From Ridgeia piscesae (Eukaryota > Annelida > Polychaeta > Sabellida > Siboglinidae): a DNA stretch of 64,000 nt. A program made the translations under genes and the position numbers. This document shows, in pieces, positions 28,401 through 43,400 of the stretch. Each line of letters begins with the position of its first letter. Positions within the stretch are counted from its first letter, which is position 1. Below the pieces are notes generated by a model, which saw only the letters and a program-made list of their open reading frames with translations, had not been told where the DNA came from and ran no database searches. The DNA is taken from contig JAODUO010000478.1 in assembly GCA_025642075.2 (NCBI GenBank), forward strand, positions 440,001-504,000, in the 5' to 3' direction.

Positions 28401-31400
28401 GACACTCATCAGGTGATCCAGGGCTAATGGAGACACCCGTCAGGTGATCCAGGGCTAATGGAGACACCCGTCAGGTGATCCAGGGTTAATGGATACACCC
28501 GTCAGGTGATCCAGAGCTAACGGAGACACCCATCAGGTGATCCAGGGCGAATGGAGACACCCGTCAGGTGACCCAGGGCTAACGGAGACACTCATCAGGT
28601 GATCCAGGGCTAATGGAGACACCCATCAGGTGACCCATGGTTAACAGAGACACCCGTCAGGTGATCCAGGGCTAACGGAGAGACCCGTCAGGTGATCCAG
28701 GGCGAATGGAGACACCCTTCAGGTGATCCAGGGCTAACGGATACACCTGTCAGGTGATCCAGGGCTAATGGAGACACCCGTCAGGTGATCCAGAGCTAAT
28801 GGAGAGACCCGTCAGGTGATCCATGGTGAATGGAGACACCCTTCAGGTGACCCACTCATCAGGTGATCCAGGGCTAACAGAGACACCCGTCAGGTGATCC
28901 AGGGTTAACAGAGACACCCATCAGGTGATCCAGGGTTAATGGATACACCCGTCAGGTGATCCAGGGCTAATGGATACACCCGTCAGGTGATCCAGGGCTA
29001 ACGGATACACCCGTCAGGTAATCCAGGGCTAATCGATACACCCATCAGGTGATCCATGGCTAATCGATACACCCGTCAGTTGATCCAGGGCTAATGGAGA
29101 CACCCGTCAGGTGATCCAGGGCTAATCGATACATCCGTCAGGTGATCCAGGGCTAATTGATACACCCATTAGGTGAATCAGAGTCAATGCATAGCATTGC
29201 ATACACCCATCAAATACTCCGGGGTAAATATACATGCCCACCAGATGATCCTAAGGCACACGTCTATCACACGATCCAGGGTAAAAGTGTCACTGCATCC
29301 AAATTTAATGAAATAACATTAGTTAGACAATGCTTACTGATCCTGTAAGCATTGTCTAATTAATGTGACATCATTAAATTTCAAGAATACCCAAGAATTA
29401 ATAGCCAAAGGGTAACCAACCATCAGCTGTTTGATATAAACAAAATATTTATTAATAAAGATGGTAATCACTAATCAAGGTTGGAACCATGTTATGTATC
29501 ATATAAACTCACATGGCTCGTTAAATCATTTGCACCACAACAACCTTGCCTTAGTTTTGACTGTCTACGAGTGCAAACTATTTTGGTCTAGTGTAATAAG
29601 GCAGCTTCCAATTATGGGGAAATGTACTGCTTTAAATTATAGCTATTCCTATACGGATCCTTCCTGTAATGACCTATATACACATACATCCAACAAGCCT
29701 GCACTGTTGTACTAACTAGTCCACACAACTCCCGAAAAATTGCGCTTCTGCTCTTGCAAGGACTGGTTTAGTTGGGTGAGTTATTTTTCTCTGCAAATGC
29801 GATCTCATCATTACCATGACGATGCCAGTAACAAATGAGAATCAAATGTACATTCCATATGCAGTGATGAGATGAGCTGATACATCCACCGGAAACGAGT
29901 GGTGGTGTGGCCTAGAATCATAATGGGTTGTGGTTTATGGCTACAGCGTGGCACAGTGAAACCATTTCCAGCGTCAGTGTCACATGGTGCACTGTCAGCA
30001 TTAGCTGGGCCTCTGACACAGAACACTGGTACCTCATTCCAGGACAGGACTGGGTCGGCAGTCTTTGTAAAATGACATGAGATGATAGAATGAAGATGGA
30101 GGAACTGATACTGAAGCTATCACAAAGAACCATCTGAAAAAGAAAGTAGTTTGTAGCAGACTGAAAATTAATAAGCAGGACATATGCAGAGAACGAGAGA
30201 GGAGTGGGGAGACAAAGAGTGCATGGAAAAGAGAAGAGGGTGGTAGAAAGAAAGTGAGATCAAGAAGGGGCAGGTATGGAATGGACTGGGTGAAGTGGCT
30301 GCAACCCAAGAAGGGATCAAGGGAAGACGAAGCCAGGCAGAAGCAGCTGTAGAAGTTTGGCTATACTACAACGTTCTGTCAGCTCATAAATGGCCACATC
30401 TAGGAAGCAAATTGCCAAAGCAGATATTATGAACTAGAACAGGAGTGGAATTCATGGAAGTGGCTTTTGCAAGGCACCACCGAAAATTACGGTTGACAAA
30501 AATACAGTTCACAGAGTTGCATTTGGATGACAATCAGGTCTCTTTAAAGAAACACTCCAAACTTAATTTGCAGATGTTACAGTAAAATAATATACCCATC
30601 ATACCCATACCATAACTCTTAATTTTTATATAGACTGTAAAGGCACAAAAACCTGCCCCATTTTTGGAATTATTAAAACATTTGTAAACAGTGTAACATG
30701 ATAGGTGCTATACCAGAGCGACACATTATGTTAAACAGTCCAGATTATGATGAATGAACATCGGTGAAGTCTCGAAAAACTGCAAGGAAACAGAAACGCA
30801 TCTACAAAGGACATATGATAGTCCAAAATGGCAAGCATGCATTGTCCACTATTTGTTCATAAGGTCCACTGCAGCGATGACATCCTGAAGAGAAGAAGCA
30901 AGGATAAATAGGAAGAAAGAGTTTGGACTGAGACTAGAGTTGAGGTCATATCATCTATGTTAGTCTACCAGGAAGTTTCTTTCTTGGTAATTGGGGGTAA
31001 TTGAGTGCTTCTCTGCACCCAGCATTAGTTCTGAAAGGGGATGAAGGGTGCAGATAGATTTGTTTTAAATTAGAAACATTTGATCCAAACGTATTTGCGA
31101 TATGATAGTTTTAAATAATTAAAAAGAAAAATAACACAAACTGTCTTAAGTTGAGTGAAAAACCTCAAAATCAGGTACATGTTTAGATATTTTATATGCA
31201 CTGTGTCACAATTTAGTTAAAACCAATGAGACTTTCACTCTAGAACATAATCCACATTTGAAGTACTACTGTAGGGGGTGAAAGGGATCAAAGAACCAGT
31301 AACTTCTTTGTGAATAGGCAAATGTCAAATTTTTTGAACAACTCCCAAAGCAACCCAGCAATTTGACAACTATGGAAGAAATTATATTTCTCTATCACAC

Positions 31401-34400
31401 AGATTGTGTTTTATTTGCCAGCAATTAACAGTTAGTCTGGCAGACCATGTGTCAGTTACAGACAGGAATGTATCATTTCTATCCCAACAAAGTCGAGCCT
31501 TGAGACATTGCAAGAGACTGCCACTGAACACTCGTGAACTGTTGTCTATGGACTTTGGTCAACACACCCTGCATGTGTTATCACCCATTCAATGGTGATT
31601 CAGATAAATGTTTTGTTTTCCTTTGCTGTTACAGTGGACCACAGTGGACCCGCCTACCAACCACCACCAAGGTATTAATGCAACCTGTAAACAGTGACCA
31701 GATTTTCTCAAAAAGTATTGATGAAAAATAATTTTTACTCTCAAACTTACTTAGAATTACAAGCATGTTGTAAATAATAACAACAGTATTTACATCTACA
31801 CATTACCAGATAAGTCCAGATTCAAGATTGTCTGTGGCGCTTTGTAGATATTAAACACTACGAACATGGTCAAATATTGCCAAATAAGCAAACATATTAA
31901 ATTAATAACAATTTAATTAAACGTAATACTTGTAAAATAAAAATAGCCTACTACATTGCTATATAGAAATAATAAATATAATTATTAAAATATATTATAA
32001 CTTGTTTAATGTCTTATAAATATTTTTGTATTTGGCATTTTATGATGAATAAAGTTTAACCTATTGTGTATTTAATCCTTGCTAGTACATCTCCACAAAA
32101 TGGACTACAAACACAAACAAGCTAATTTCAACGAGTTGCTGTTCAGCCATGGATGTGACAGTCGCCTGAGTACCCCCGGGTACTAGCCACTGGCCACATC
32201 TGAGCAGACTTCACATGTGGAGTGCCAGATGGTTCCATCAAGTCATCCAGTAATCCTACCCAGTCACGCGGAACAAACACCTTCAGCATCACTGGCCGGG
32301 GGCTTCTACCCACTGTGAGGACTGGGGGTTGGATTCCTCTTGCTCCGTCTGAAGTCTGGACGCTGTTGTTGTCTCCACATTGCTCTAGTTTACTCTACTT
32401 TACTCGGGTTATGGATGAGTGCCTGGTTGTTTACAGCACTGGACATATGTTAATTAACAGCTTTGCTGTAATAACTGGAGCATGGCTGAATGCTTCTGAA
32501 CAAACCTTCATCCTGTACAAATATTAATAAATTACAGTTCTGTTCTTGCCTCTTATTAGTCTTATACTAAACATGTTGTTGAGGACTCTATACAGACTCA
32601 TGTTTATGCTGTCAGCCAATATTATTATAAATCGACTGGGGGGGGGGTAAATTCACTTAACTCGCTTGAGGTCATCCAGTTTTATAAACAATAATAATTA
32701 TTAAATGAGTACTCACTACTGGGTATAAACAGCAGATTCTAGCTTCTGTAGTATTATAATAATATATAGTGGGCGGGCAAAGTACACATCAGGCTGGGAG
32801 TACTGCTAAGTGCTAATAATTGTAATTATCATTGTTATATTATATAATTGTTCTTTTTTGATCAGTGTTATGTGTGGACAATACTGGACGTGCTAGCTGA
32901 GCAAATATTTGAATGCATTATAAACATTTGTGACATTTTATTGTGGATATTCCACCCATTGCTTCCACGTGTACGCCACAGCCACGCCCATCCTCATCTG
33001 GAGTCGGACTGTCTAGCCAGGTTGCAGGAGATACCAATAAAGCCAATAAACATGTAAACAGCATCAGTCAGCAGCACGTCATCATATACTGGGCTGGCAA
33101 AGTACACATCAAGCTGGGATTACTGTTAATATGACCGGGCTGCGGCAGACTGCCATAGGGTACCTGCCTCAGGATGTGGTGGTCTGGTTCTGTCCACCGG
33201 GGATGAGACGTTATTGGAAACATCCCTGTCTACCGGGGCTGAAGTAAACCTATCCAGTATGTCGTCTCTCCCCCTGTACACTGGAGTTGCAATGTACTTA
33301 ACAATGCCGCATCGTATAAATCGTGAAATGCTATTGTTTAGCGCAAATACTTGTCACCAACTGTCATGAAAATAGGCAACGTATTACAGTCTACAGACTA
33401 TTTTAGCAACATGTATGTTATATTGTTATCTTTTACAATTACTGCATCATAACAATGTTGATAAAGGTCATTTAATAAATGTACTCAAAACTCCTCAAGA
33501 CAGTATAGATACATTTAGAAAATGACAATATTAGCAAAGGTTAACAATGTTTTCCCCACCCAACAGACAATTTATGCAAGTAAAGAACAAGAAATACATG
33601 TAAAGCTAGCGTTGGCCGTAGGCAACACATTAGTACATAATACAGAGTAGATGTAGACTAAGCCGATGAATCAAAGCGAAGTGTAAGATATTTATTCTAC
33701 ATAGCGTAAAACAATAGTCCGGCGCAGTACATTGTACAACCGAAACATTAAGAATGTGTACTTAAAAAGGATCGGATCGGTGGTAGCCATGGGGGAGGAT
33801 GGAGGCGAAATATCCACTTCCTTTGTGCTGCAATTAATTGCGCCTGCGTACCCTCAACATCTCATGCACAACCATGGGAATACGAGCTCTTACTGAGCAG
33901 AGTTCAGGGCTACGACGTTGCGGAAACGCATCACGCTAAGTACCGCCTCACATTGTAGTAAATAGCTATTTTGACATGTAAAAATATTCATTATACCTGC
34001 TGATGTTATACTGGCGCACCTGAGCTTGTTTGCTACCGGGGCTGAAGTAAACCTATCCAGTATGTCGTCTCTCCCCCTGTACACTGGAGTTGCAATGTAC
34101 TTAACAATGCCGCATCGTATAAATCGTGAAATGCTATTGTTTAGCGCAAATACTTGTCACCAACTGTCATGAAAATAGGCAACGTATTACAGTCTACAGA
34201 CTATTTTAGCAACATGTATGTTATATTGTTATCTCTTACAATCACTGCATCATAACAACATGTGCACATAGTTTAAAAGGTAAAATGTTAAAAACCTATA
34301 TTTAATGTAAAATACAAATATGATGCAATCATGCAAGTCAAAACTTGCCTATATCACACTGACAATAAACATACTGAGTGATTTGGTGTTGCAAAATGTG

Positions 34401-37400
34401 TAAGTTTCACTGAACTGGAAACTGCAAATCTATGCTGCTGAAAATACATCCCATTTGTGTCATGGTCTTATTGTCATTTGCATTACTTGGAAAAGACAGT
34501 GAACCCAACTACTACAACTCAGCCCCCCTAATGGAAGGACATCTGTCTCTGACACTCAACCCCCTTACCCACTCCATTTGACATTTTGTATCCTAGGTGT
34601 GTGCAGTTGTGGATTATCCAGTAAGTACTGTAGGTATTTGCCTAGGGCTTCAAGGTTTGGTGCCCACAAAAATACCCTAGCATATCATTCATACACAGAA
34701 TATTTCCAAAGCCCAGCGAACACGACAATTTCATCAAAGGTGGCAGCTGTATAGGTTTCACTAGTATTTCACTGGCCCTATGGGTTTGTTAGCTGTGAAT
34801 ATTCCTGATGTAGGTCCTGATTGTTTTGATGTTTAGTACACATAATTGAAATTATAACGCAACTTCCTATGAAGGAAACAACAATCTTCAACATCGCCAT
34901 CCCCTATATGCAGTTATCACGACAGACACCTAAGTTCTAGTTCTTGTGTCTCAGCCCACCCAATATTCATTTCATTCTGTCACCAGAGGAGGTTTTTCGC
35001 CAGCCTCAAATGGGGTTCAACTGCAGGTTTTGAATTGCCCTTAAAATCCCTCTTACCAGGGTCTGCCTAATGGCCCACTAATGTGCCTGATGTCTGGGCC
35101 GAAGAAATGTTTTAATCCGCTACAGGGTGTGGGAGGAGAAATTCCAGGGTAACAGTTCATCACTGGCCCTTGAAGTGTCCCAGGGCAGACAACTGGCTGG
35201 AATGCACTGGGCCCAGCATCCTGGGTGCAAACAATGAGGGAGCTAGGCTGGCCAGTGACACAGTAGCTGCTGATGTAACAACAGATGCCACACATATCTA
35301 CTGGCATAAATCTGTCGGAGCTCTCACTGCTGGGGATAGACTAGTGTTTATGCTGCAACTGACTATACACTTATTGGCATTACGGAGAACAAATTTCAGC
35401 GTCATGGCTATGTAATAGGTATACATATTATTAAAGATCAAATGAAGTACTTTTTTATGTCTATGAGATGTAACCAGAAATGTGTCAAACACGTGGATAT
35501 TTAGAAGTAAATATTCTTCTGCACAACAAAATAAAATTTTCCAGCAGACACCAAAAATAATGACACAGCTGTCCATGGATTTCTACACAAAACTTGGAGA
35601 ACATTCCATGTTTCTGTTGTTTTATTAAAGATAAAAATTGTAAATATAATTTTGCACTTGACTTTATCAAGAAATCATACATGCATACATACAATATACT
35701 AGTAATCTTTTCTATAATCTGCAAGAAAAACTGGTTTTAAACATAGATAATTGACAATGATAAATAGTTAAGTTACACATCGCCAACCTCATAAAATATG
35801 CCAGTGAATATCCATAAGAGTGAGATATTCTGTAGCACCAACAAACACTGGCAGAAACAAACAGATTCACTTTGTGTTGACACAACAAAGAGCTAACAGG
35901 GACCTGATGAAAACTCACATAAAAGAATGTAGATTCTGTGTTCAAGAATCAGTTCAGCCATTTAAACACTACAAGATGCATGAGGGAAACTGTCATAAAC
36001 AGCATATCATAGAAACACTGTTTGATATTGGCCAGTGATGGAATATTGCAAAGGAGAAAGCGTGGGGGAGAATATGAACACAATGAAGAAGAAAACATCT
36101 CAACTTTGGACTCAGTGATGGTACTGAAATGTCTGTAATTTCCAGATTACATCTGGTTTAGGACCATGGATATACAATAGGTAGTAGAAATGGCAAACTA
36201 ATCTTGTCAAACATTCAACAATGTCCCTTATAGCCGGGTGTCTGCTATGGAAGATATTACTCTAAGATGAATGGATGACAATCACAGATGATCTTGCAGA
36301 ATTAGTGATTCGTCAAAAGCAGAAGACAGTGGATTCTCATTATAAGATTCATTCAGATTCACACTGTTTGTAACCAAGTAACATTAAAAATGTACAAGGT
36401 ATTTCTGGCACTGTGGCATCAACATAGTGTCTCCCACTCCTGGTATGAAGATGATGTATCACTACAACAGCAGTTGTTGACCACAGTTACTGTAGGCTGC
36501 TGGGTCTTCAACAATGAAACTAACAGATGACAGCAACATTTACACCAAATGTACATTAGTGTAAGCGGTATGTTATTGAGTCTGTGTGTCTGTCTGCATG
36601 CATGTGTGTGGGCGTTGCACGCCTTGCGTACGTGTTCAGTGGACTTTGTTGTCGAGACGATGACGTATTACATTAATATTGATGACCTTTTTTTGCTCTT
36701 ACAGAGCAGCAGTTTCACACTTACATCTTTACACTGTTCATCCACAATGGCTTTGGGTAGACCTGTGAGATTACCAGCTGAACACAAAATGTGACAGTAC
36801 ATGATGAACCTCGCTGACTGTGGCCACATTCACATCTTGCTGTGTCTTTGATGCACTATTTGTACAAGGCCATGTTTGACCAGATTAAATACAACCACTC
36901 AGTGAATCTTCTCCCACTGTCGCATTATAACCCTGGCAAGGAAGTCTTAGTTTCCCACTAATAGGCTGTAACTAGGACATGGAATACTAACTGTTAAATT
37001 CAAAACCTTACCACATCCCATGGAATCCAATATGTTTATTGCACATGTTGACTTTTTCTCTAAAGACTGCCAATTGTGGTTAACATACACTGTGTCAAAA
37101 TTTATAGTTGTGTAATAAGGAAAATCACAGTCCAAATTATTTATAATTTAATAAGTTTACACTGTTTTATAGTGGCAAATGTTGAATGTCAATTGCACCT
37201 AGAATTTGTTTAAGCACCCCAGCAAGAACCCTCTACCCCACTGGCACCTTGACTCATCAGTAACACATCCTGCAGTCTCCATTATGTGGATTAATACTGA
37301 GTGCACTAGACGTGTTGGCTGTGACAGTGACGCCAAGCCTGCAGTCATGAAATGGATATACGGAGGCACAATTGGGATTCCCTCCAATCAATACTGCTCT

Positions 37401-40400
37401 TGTATTAATAAACACGGTCTCCAAATACATCAATTCCCCATGCTGTACACTCCACTTACTACAACAGGCGTATTGCATGGCTAGTGACTACTTCACAGTG
37501 GCACAGGGCAGTGCAGTGTCAGACCACACAGGGTGGAGAGATGGCTGTATTCCTTGTGCAACACATCACATGTTCAAATGCCATGCAGACCAGCTGTGGT
37601 TAAGCATAACTCTGCATTGTATGCATAATCAATTTATGTATATGGAATGTTAATAAAAAGCTTGTAAATGTGAAAGTTACCAGGTACACTTAGTGTAAAT
37701 ATGTGTGCATGCATATACATACACTCACACACAGCCACACACAAAGATCTGTAAAGTCGAAATAAAGAAACACATGAGAAACGTATTATTCTCAAAACAG
37801 TCAAAGTGTAAATAAACAAAAATTAATGTATTATAATTATTTTGTATGTAACAAAATCTAGACACTGTTGAAAGTTATAACATTGCGATAGTAAGGTTTT
37901 GTAATAAGACCGGCTGATATAAGATGAGGAGATTATCTTTTAATTAATAGAATTGCTAGGCTTGAATTTTCAAATATGTAGGTGCTACAGAAGTGTTACA
38001 ATTACCACTATTATTACATTTATTACTATAAAAAAGTCTGAATCCAAGAATATTTCATATACAGCTGTATAAGTATAAGATTAATACCATAAAATAATCT
38101 AATTCCCAGAATATACAGCTGTACAAGGAGGCAACATTAATATATTTTAAGGATAATACACTTTGCTGGAAAGATTACAAACTTCAAAGTGACGTTTAAT
38201 TTAAATAAGCACTTAACTGTGCTATATATACGGAGAATTAAACTTTTATACTAGGAGAATCGTAAACTGCACATGAAGTCTGCCTGTGACAGTGAGAGGG
38301 GCTGCTTGTATAGATCTAATAATTGACCATCTGTTCTCCAACTGTGCACCCACAGTAGTGACAGTACCTGTCAATCACAGACTGAAGGGGACAGACCACA
38401 ATTCATTGTCCCATTGATGGCTATGTTTACACTTTGTCCAGTTTTAACAAAACTATACCACTGAATATTCTGAAACTTCAGGGCCATTCCCATCATATAT
38501 CTTTGATGCACTAAACACATTTTAGAAAATCGTTACTCTTAATCATTTTACAAACAGTCTTACCCTAAAATTGCTCTTGGCAAAATGGTGATATGCCTGC
38601 ATTTTTTCCCGGGATAATCACCATGAAAATATCTACATGCCTCATACTGCAAGTATTTAACTGCCAAGGGTCCAACATTTCAAACATTCCACCCATTCTA
38701 GCAGGTATTTCTTGGCACATGAAATTTAACTGAGACTGATCTATACAGCACATATTATGGCACTGCAACTGTGACCACTGAAATAAACCAACACTTTCAA
38801 CAGGGCAATGCCATCGCCCCAATACCATCACCCCATGAGTTATGACTGGCTGTGGCATTAGAGTGGTCAAGTGAACGTCCACACATAGTAACTCACAGGT
38901 GATGATGCCCACGTGCCCAGGTTTTACTGGACTCTGGTTGAGGTCAAGGTTCATAAAACAGCCTCTAATCAGTTCCGCTTATGGCCATCTCATCAATGGA
39001 AGAGGCTGCAATTTACTGCTCCAACAATTACAGACATTCTTCTGTCACTGGCTACTTCCTGTTGTCCACACTCCTCCATACTGCCAACTTTGAAAGAAAG
39101 ACCCAGCTAGTGACCAGCCTGTGTATGTAATAGGGCTGCCAAACATTCACTTTTCATTAAAACAAATAGTCATTTTCCATTGGAGGTTTCCCCTCAATAT
39201 CTCCTAGCATCCGCACACAATGGACCCTCTGCATCAATGCAATAATGACTGCATGGAAAGGTTATAGGGAGCCATGTGAAGTGTTGACTGATACACTACA
39301 TCTGGTTCTCAGCTGGTATAAAACTAGTTTGCTAGTCAATTGTTTTGTTTTCCAAGACATGTGACAAAGAAAGAAATTGCATAACAATTTGTTGGACTAA
39401 CTTACACACTGTTTTTGTCATGTTCCTCCACTCAAAAAATTATTAGTTCACTTTCAAAATGTTAAATGCAATCTTTAAAATATGTAATTTTCACAATTAT
39501 TCTTACTTTTTAAAAATTCTGCTTTACTAATAACAATTAAACTAAACTTGAGAACAAAGCCAACAAGTCAAAAATTAACTGTTACCAATACACGTATATA
39601 CACGCAAACTGAGTATGCTCTGCAGACTGGACTAAAAACTACCGGGTCCACAAGAATCTCCAGGCCTCTGTACAACTGGTTGACAGAGAGTAATTCCACC
39701 ATAAGTTAATTACTTTGATTGTACTGTGCGACAGAAGCAGAAATAAAAGGCACCAACAGATGACATGCTGATAATTTATGATTTTGTCTGCTATGACTGC
39801 TGTTTTGTTTCACAGGACTTGACAGTTAGGCTCAGTGGCATAAACCAATGCCAGCTCAACCAACAGACTGTTGTAATCGCTGTAATACAGAACATATTAT
39901 ATATTTTTTTTCATTTAAACTTTTCCATTTTATGCTTAAAACTGAACTCATGAATTAAGTTTTAAATAAGTTCAATGAACTTCCATCTTAAATGCACATA
40001 ACTGGTGCCATTTTATGGTACTAGCCTATTCAGTAACATTATGAATTATGGGATTTCTCATTTGCAACTAAATCTGACATCAGTTGCATGCATGACGGTG
40101 ATGATGCAAGTAACATAGCCATAATTCTACAACTGAACCACTCTATCTTTGATTCATACACTATTTTGCATATTCTCCATTATCACAGAACAAAACATTT
40201 CAAAATGAAATGCAAAAACATCACAAATGAAATTGGTTTGTATCCTAGTTCAAAAACTGGCCCTACATAGATTTGTTTACTAAAAATAACATAACCCAAT
40301 TCAGTGGCCTTTTTACATCATTGAGGTTTGTGCCACTCGGTGGTGACAGAGACCACCAGCTCGGCAATTATAAGGTCATGAGGGGGTTACAAATTTACCC

Positions 40401-43400
40401 CCTGCACTCGGGTGTTTTACTTCCTCTAGCAGTCTGCTCGCAGCATAACCCAGTGTCTTGTTTCAGACTTTTTCTGACCCTAAAGACACCCAAGACACTG
40501 ATCATCAAGTACACATCTTTAATCAGGAAACATACTAACATACATGCTGATATAACCTCACATCATAATGTAAATCCTCTTTTTATAACTTCTCCTGCGA
40601 CTTGTAGTTCAATCCCAGTCTACAACATTATTTCTCACCCCTGCAACTGAGTCTTTTTCCCACCCAATGTGTGGGGTTTTTTTCCGATTTTTTTTCTGAA
40701 AGTGTGATCCTGGTACCTCCTGACATGACCAGGGAAGAACCACAAGACACGCGCTGAAATCTACCCTGAGTACACTGCAGGGACTGGCATTTGCCAGAGG
40801 CCATTGATTTATAGATGACTGTTGAGACTACTGTTTAATCAGCCATCTTAAGTGGCCTAAGTTGAGGTGATTACGGCTAAGCCCTCTCTGTCCAGTACCA
40901 GTGAGTGTAAATCATGCACATATGGCAGCTGACATTTACAAGGGCTGTCATCAGAGCAAGAAGGACTGGTCAATGTTCCTGCCCATGGCACTCCTGCCAA
41001 TGATTGACAGAAGATGCAGACAGTACCCAGAGTGACACAGCAGCACATCTCACTGACAACTTGTTACACCCATTCACAGAGCAACTACAACAGCACCTAC
41101 TGCCAAGAAAGAGAGTGAACACAGACAGAGGCCAATGGACCAAGGAAGAGAGTGAACACTGACAGAGGCCAATGGACCAAGGAAGAGAGTGAACACTGAC
41201 AGAGGCCAATGGACCAAGGAGGAGAGTGAACACAGACAGAGGCCAATGGAACAAGGACGAGAGTGAACACATGCAGAGGCCAATGGAACAAGGAAGAGAG
41301 TGAACACAGAGAGAGGCCAATGGACCAAGGAAGATAGTGAACACAGACAGAGGCCAATGGACCAAGGAAGAGAATGAACACATACAGAGGCCAATGGACC
41401 AAGGAAGAGAGTGAACACTGACAGAGGACAATTAACCAAAGAAGAGAGTGAACACAGACAGAGGCCAATGGACCCAGGAAGAGAATGAACACAGACAGAG
41501 GACAATGGACCAAAGAAGAGAGTGAACACAGACAGAGACCAATGGACCAAGGAAGAGAGTGAACACAGACAGAGGCCAATGGACCAAGGAAGAGAGTGAA
41601 CACAGACAGAGGCCAATGGACCAAGGAAGAGAGTGAACACAGACAGAGGCCAATGGACCAAGGAGGAGAGTGAACACATGCAGAGGCCAATGGAACAAGG
41701 AAGAGAGTGAACACAGAGAGAGGCCAATGGACCAAGGAAGATAGTGAACACAGACAGAGGCCAATGGACCAAGGAAGAGAATGAACACATACAGAGGCCA
41801 ATGGACCAAGGAAGAGAGTGAACACTGACAGAGGACAATTAACCAAAGAAGAGAGTGAACACAGACAGAGGCCAATGGACCCAGGAAGAGAATGAACACA
41901 GACAGAGGACAATGGACCAAAGAAGAGAGTGAACACAGACAGAGACCAATGGACCAAGGAAGAGAGTGAACACAGGCAGAGGACAATGGACCAAAGAAGA
42001 GAGTGAACACAGACAGAGACCAATGGACCAAGGAAGAGAGTGAACACAGACAGAGGCCAATGGACCAAGGAAGAGAGTGAACACTGACAGAGGCCAATGG
42101 ACCAAGGAAGAGAGTGAACACAGACAGAGGCCAATGGGCCAAGGAAGAGAGTGAACACAGACAGAGGACAATGGACCAAGGAAGAGAGTGAACACAGACA
42201 GAGGACAATGGGCCAAGGAAGAGAGTGAACACAGACAGAGGACAATGGACCAAGGAAGAGAGTGAACACAGACAGAGGCCAATGGGCCAAGGAAGAGAGT
42301 GAACACAGACAGAGGACAATGGACCAAGGAAGAGAGTAAACACAGACAGAGGCCAATGGGCCAAGGAAGAGAGTGAACACAGACAGAGGCCAATTGACCA
42401 AAGAAGAGAGTGAACACAGACAGAGGCCAATGGACCCAGGAAGAGAATGAACACAGACAGAGGCCAATGGACCAAAGAAGAGAATTAACACATAGAAGCC
42501 AATGGACCAATGAAGAATATGAACATAGACAGAGGACAATGGACCAACAAAGAAAATGAATATAGAAAGAAGCAAATGGACCAAGGAACAAAATGAACAC
42601 ATAATGAAGCCAATGGACCAAAGAAGAGAATAGACACAGAAAGAGGCCAATGGACTAATAAAGAGAATGAACACAGACAGAGCCATTGCACCAAGAAAGA
42701 GAATGAACACAGAAAGAAACCAATGGGCCACAGAAACTGGGAGTAAATACTGCCACACTGTTCCATCAATTGGCTTTGTGTCTCAAAGAAGCACTAGCCA
42801 CAAAGCTAGTTACTTGAAGTTACTGAAACTACAGTTCAATGCTGCTGCTGAACCTCTCTCCAGGGGGTGCCACTGTCGATTTTCATTCACGTCGCCCGGA
42901 CTAATTTAAACTCCATTATTGGCAACTGCAGAAATTAAATGCTTAGCGGAAATAAGTTTACAATTAAACGCATGACAGTGATGTGCTTGACTTGTGTTTT
43001 AGCCCTTGCATTGTTCACATTAACTTGGCAATCATACCAACTAATAACTCTCAACTGACAAGTCACACACATCTCGCATGACTTTGTAGTGTCTGCCTCA
43101 TCATACACAAAACAGGAAGAAACTGGGTCATAACCACAACACACCCAGTAATCGGTCAACACACATAATGACGTGTGTAGTCTGTGTACACAGTTGTTTC
43201 TATGCTGGCACGCCATCCCAGTGTACTGAACTGAACAATCAGGAAGCAAGATGTATTGATATACCTGCTCTATCAATTACAGTCACTATACAGTGTCCCC
43301 AGATAGCGAGCGACATGATAATGTACTTTTGTTGTATTATAATAATATTTTGTTAATGTAAGAAGTTTTGTTAGATGACAATGCATATTCTGGATTGCAT

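Noticed and set aside
27470..29165. Regular repeats that could suggest a CRISPR array
   Set aside because: Repeats are directly adjacent with no unique spacers, and the DNA is eukaryotic.
41097..42758. Minus-strand open frame of 553 codons rich in Leu, Cys and Ser, resembling a membrane protein
   Set aside because: It is the 37-bp minisatellite read through. The unit is free of stops in all three minus frames, and overlapping frames give the same peptide rotated.
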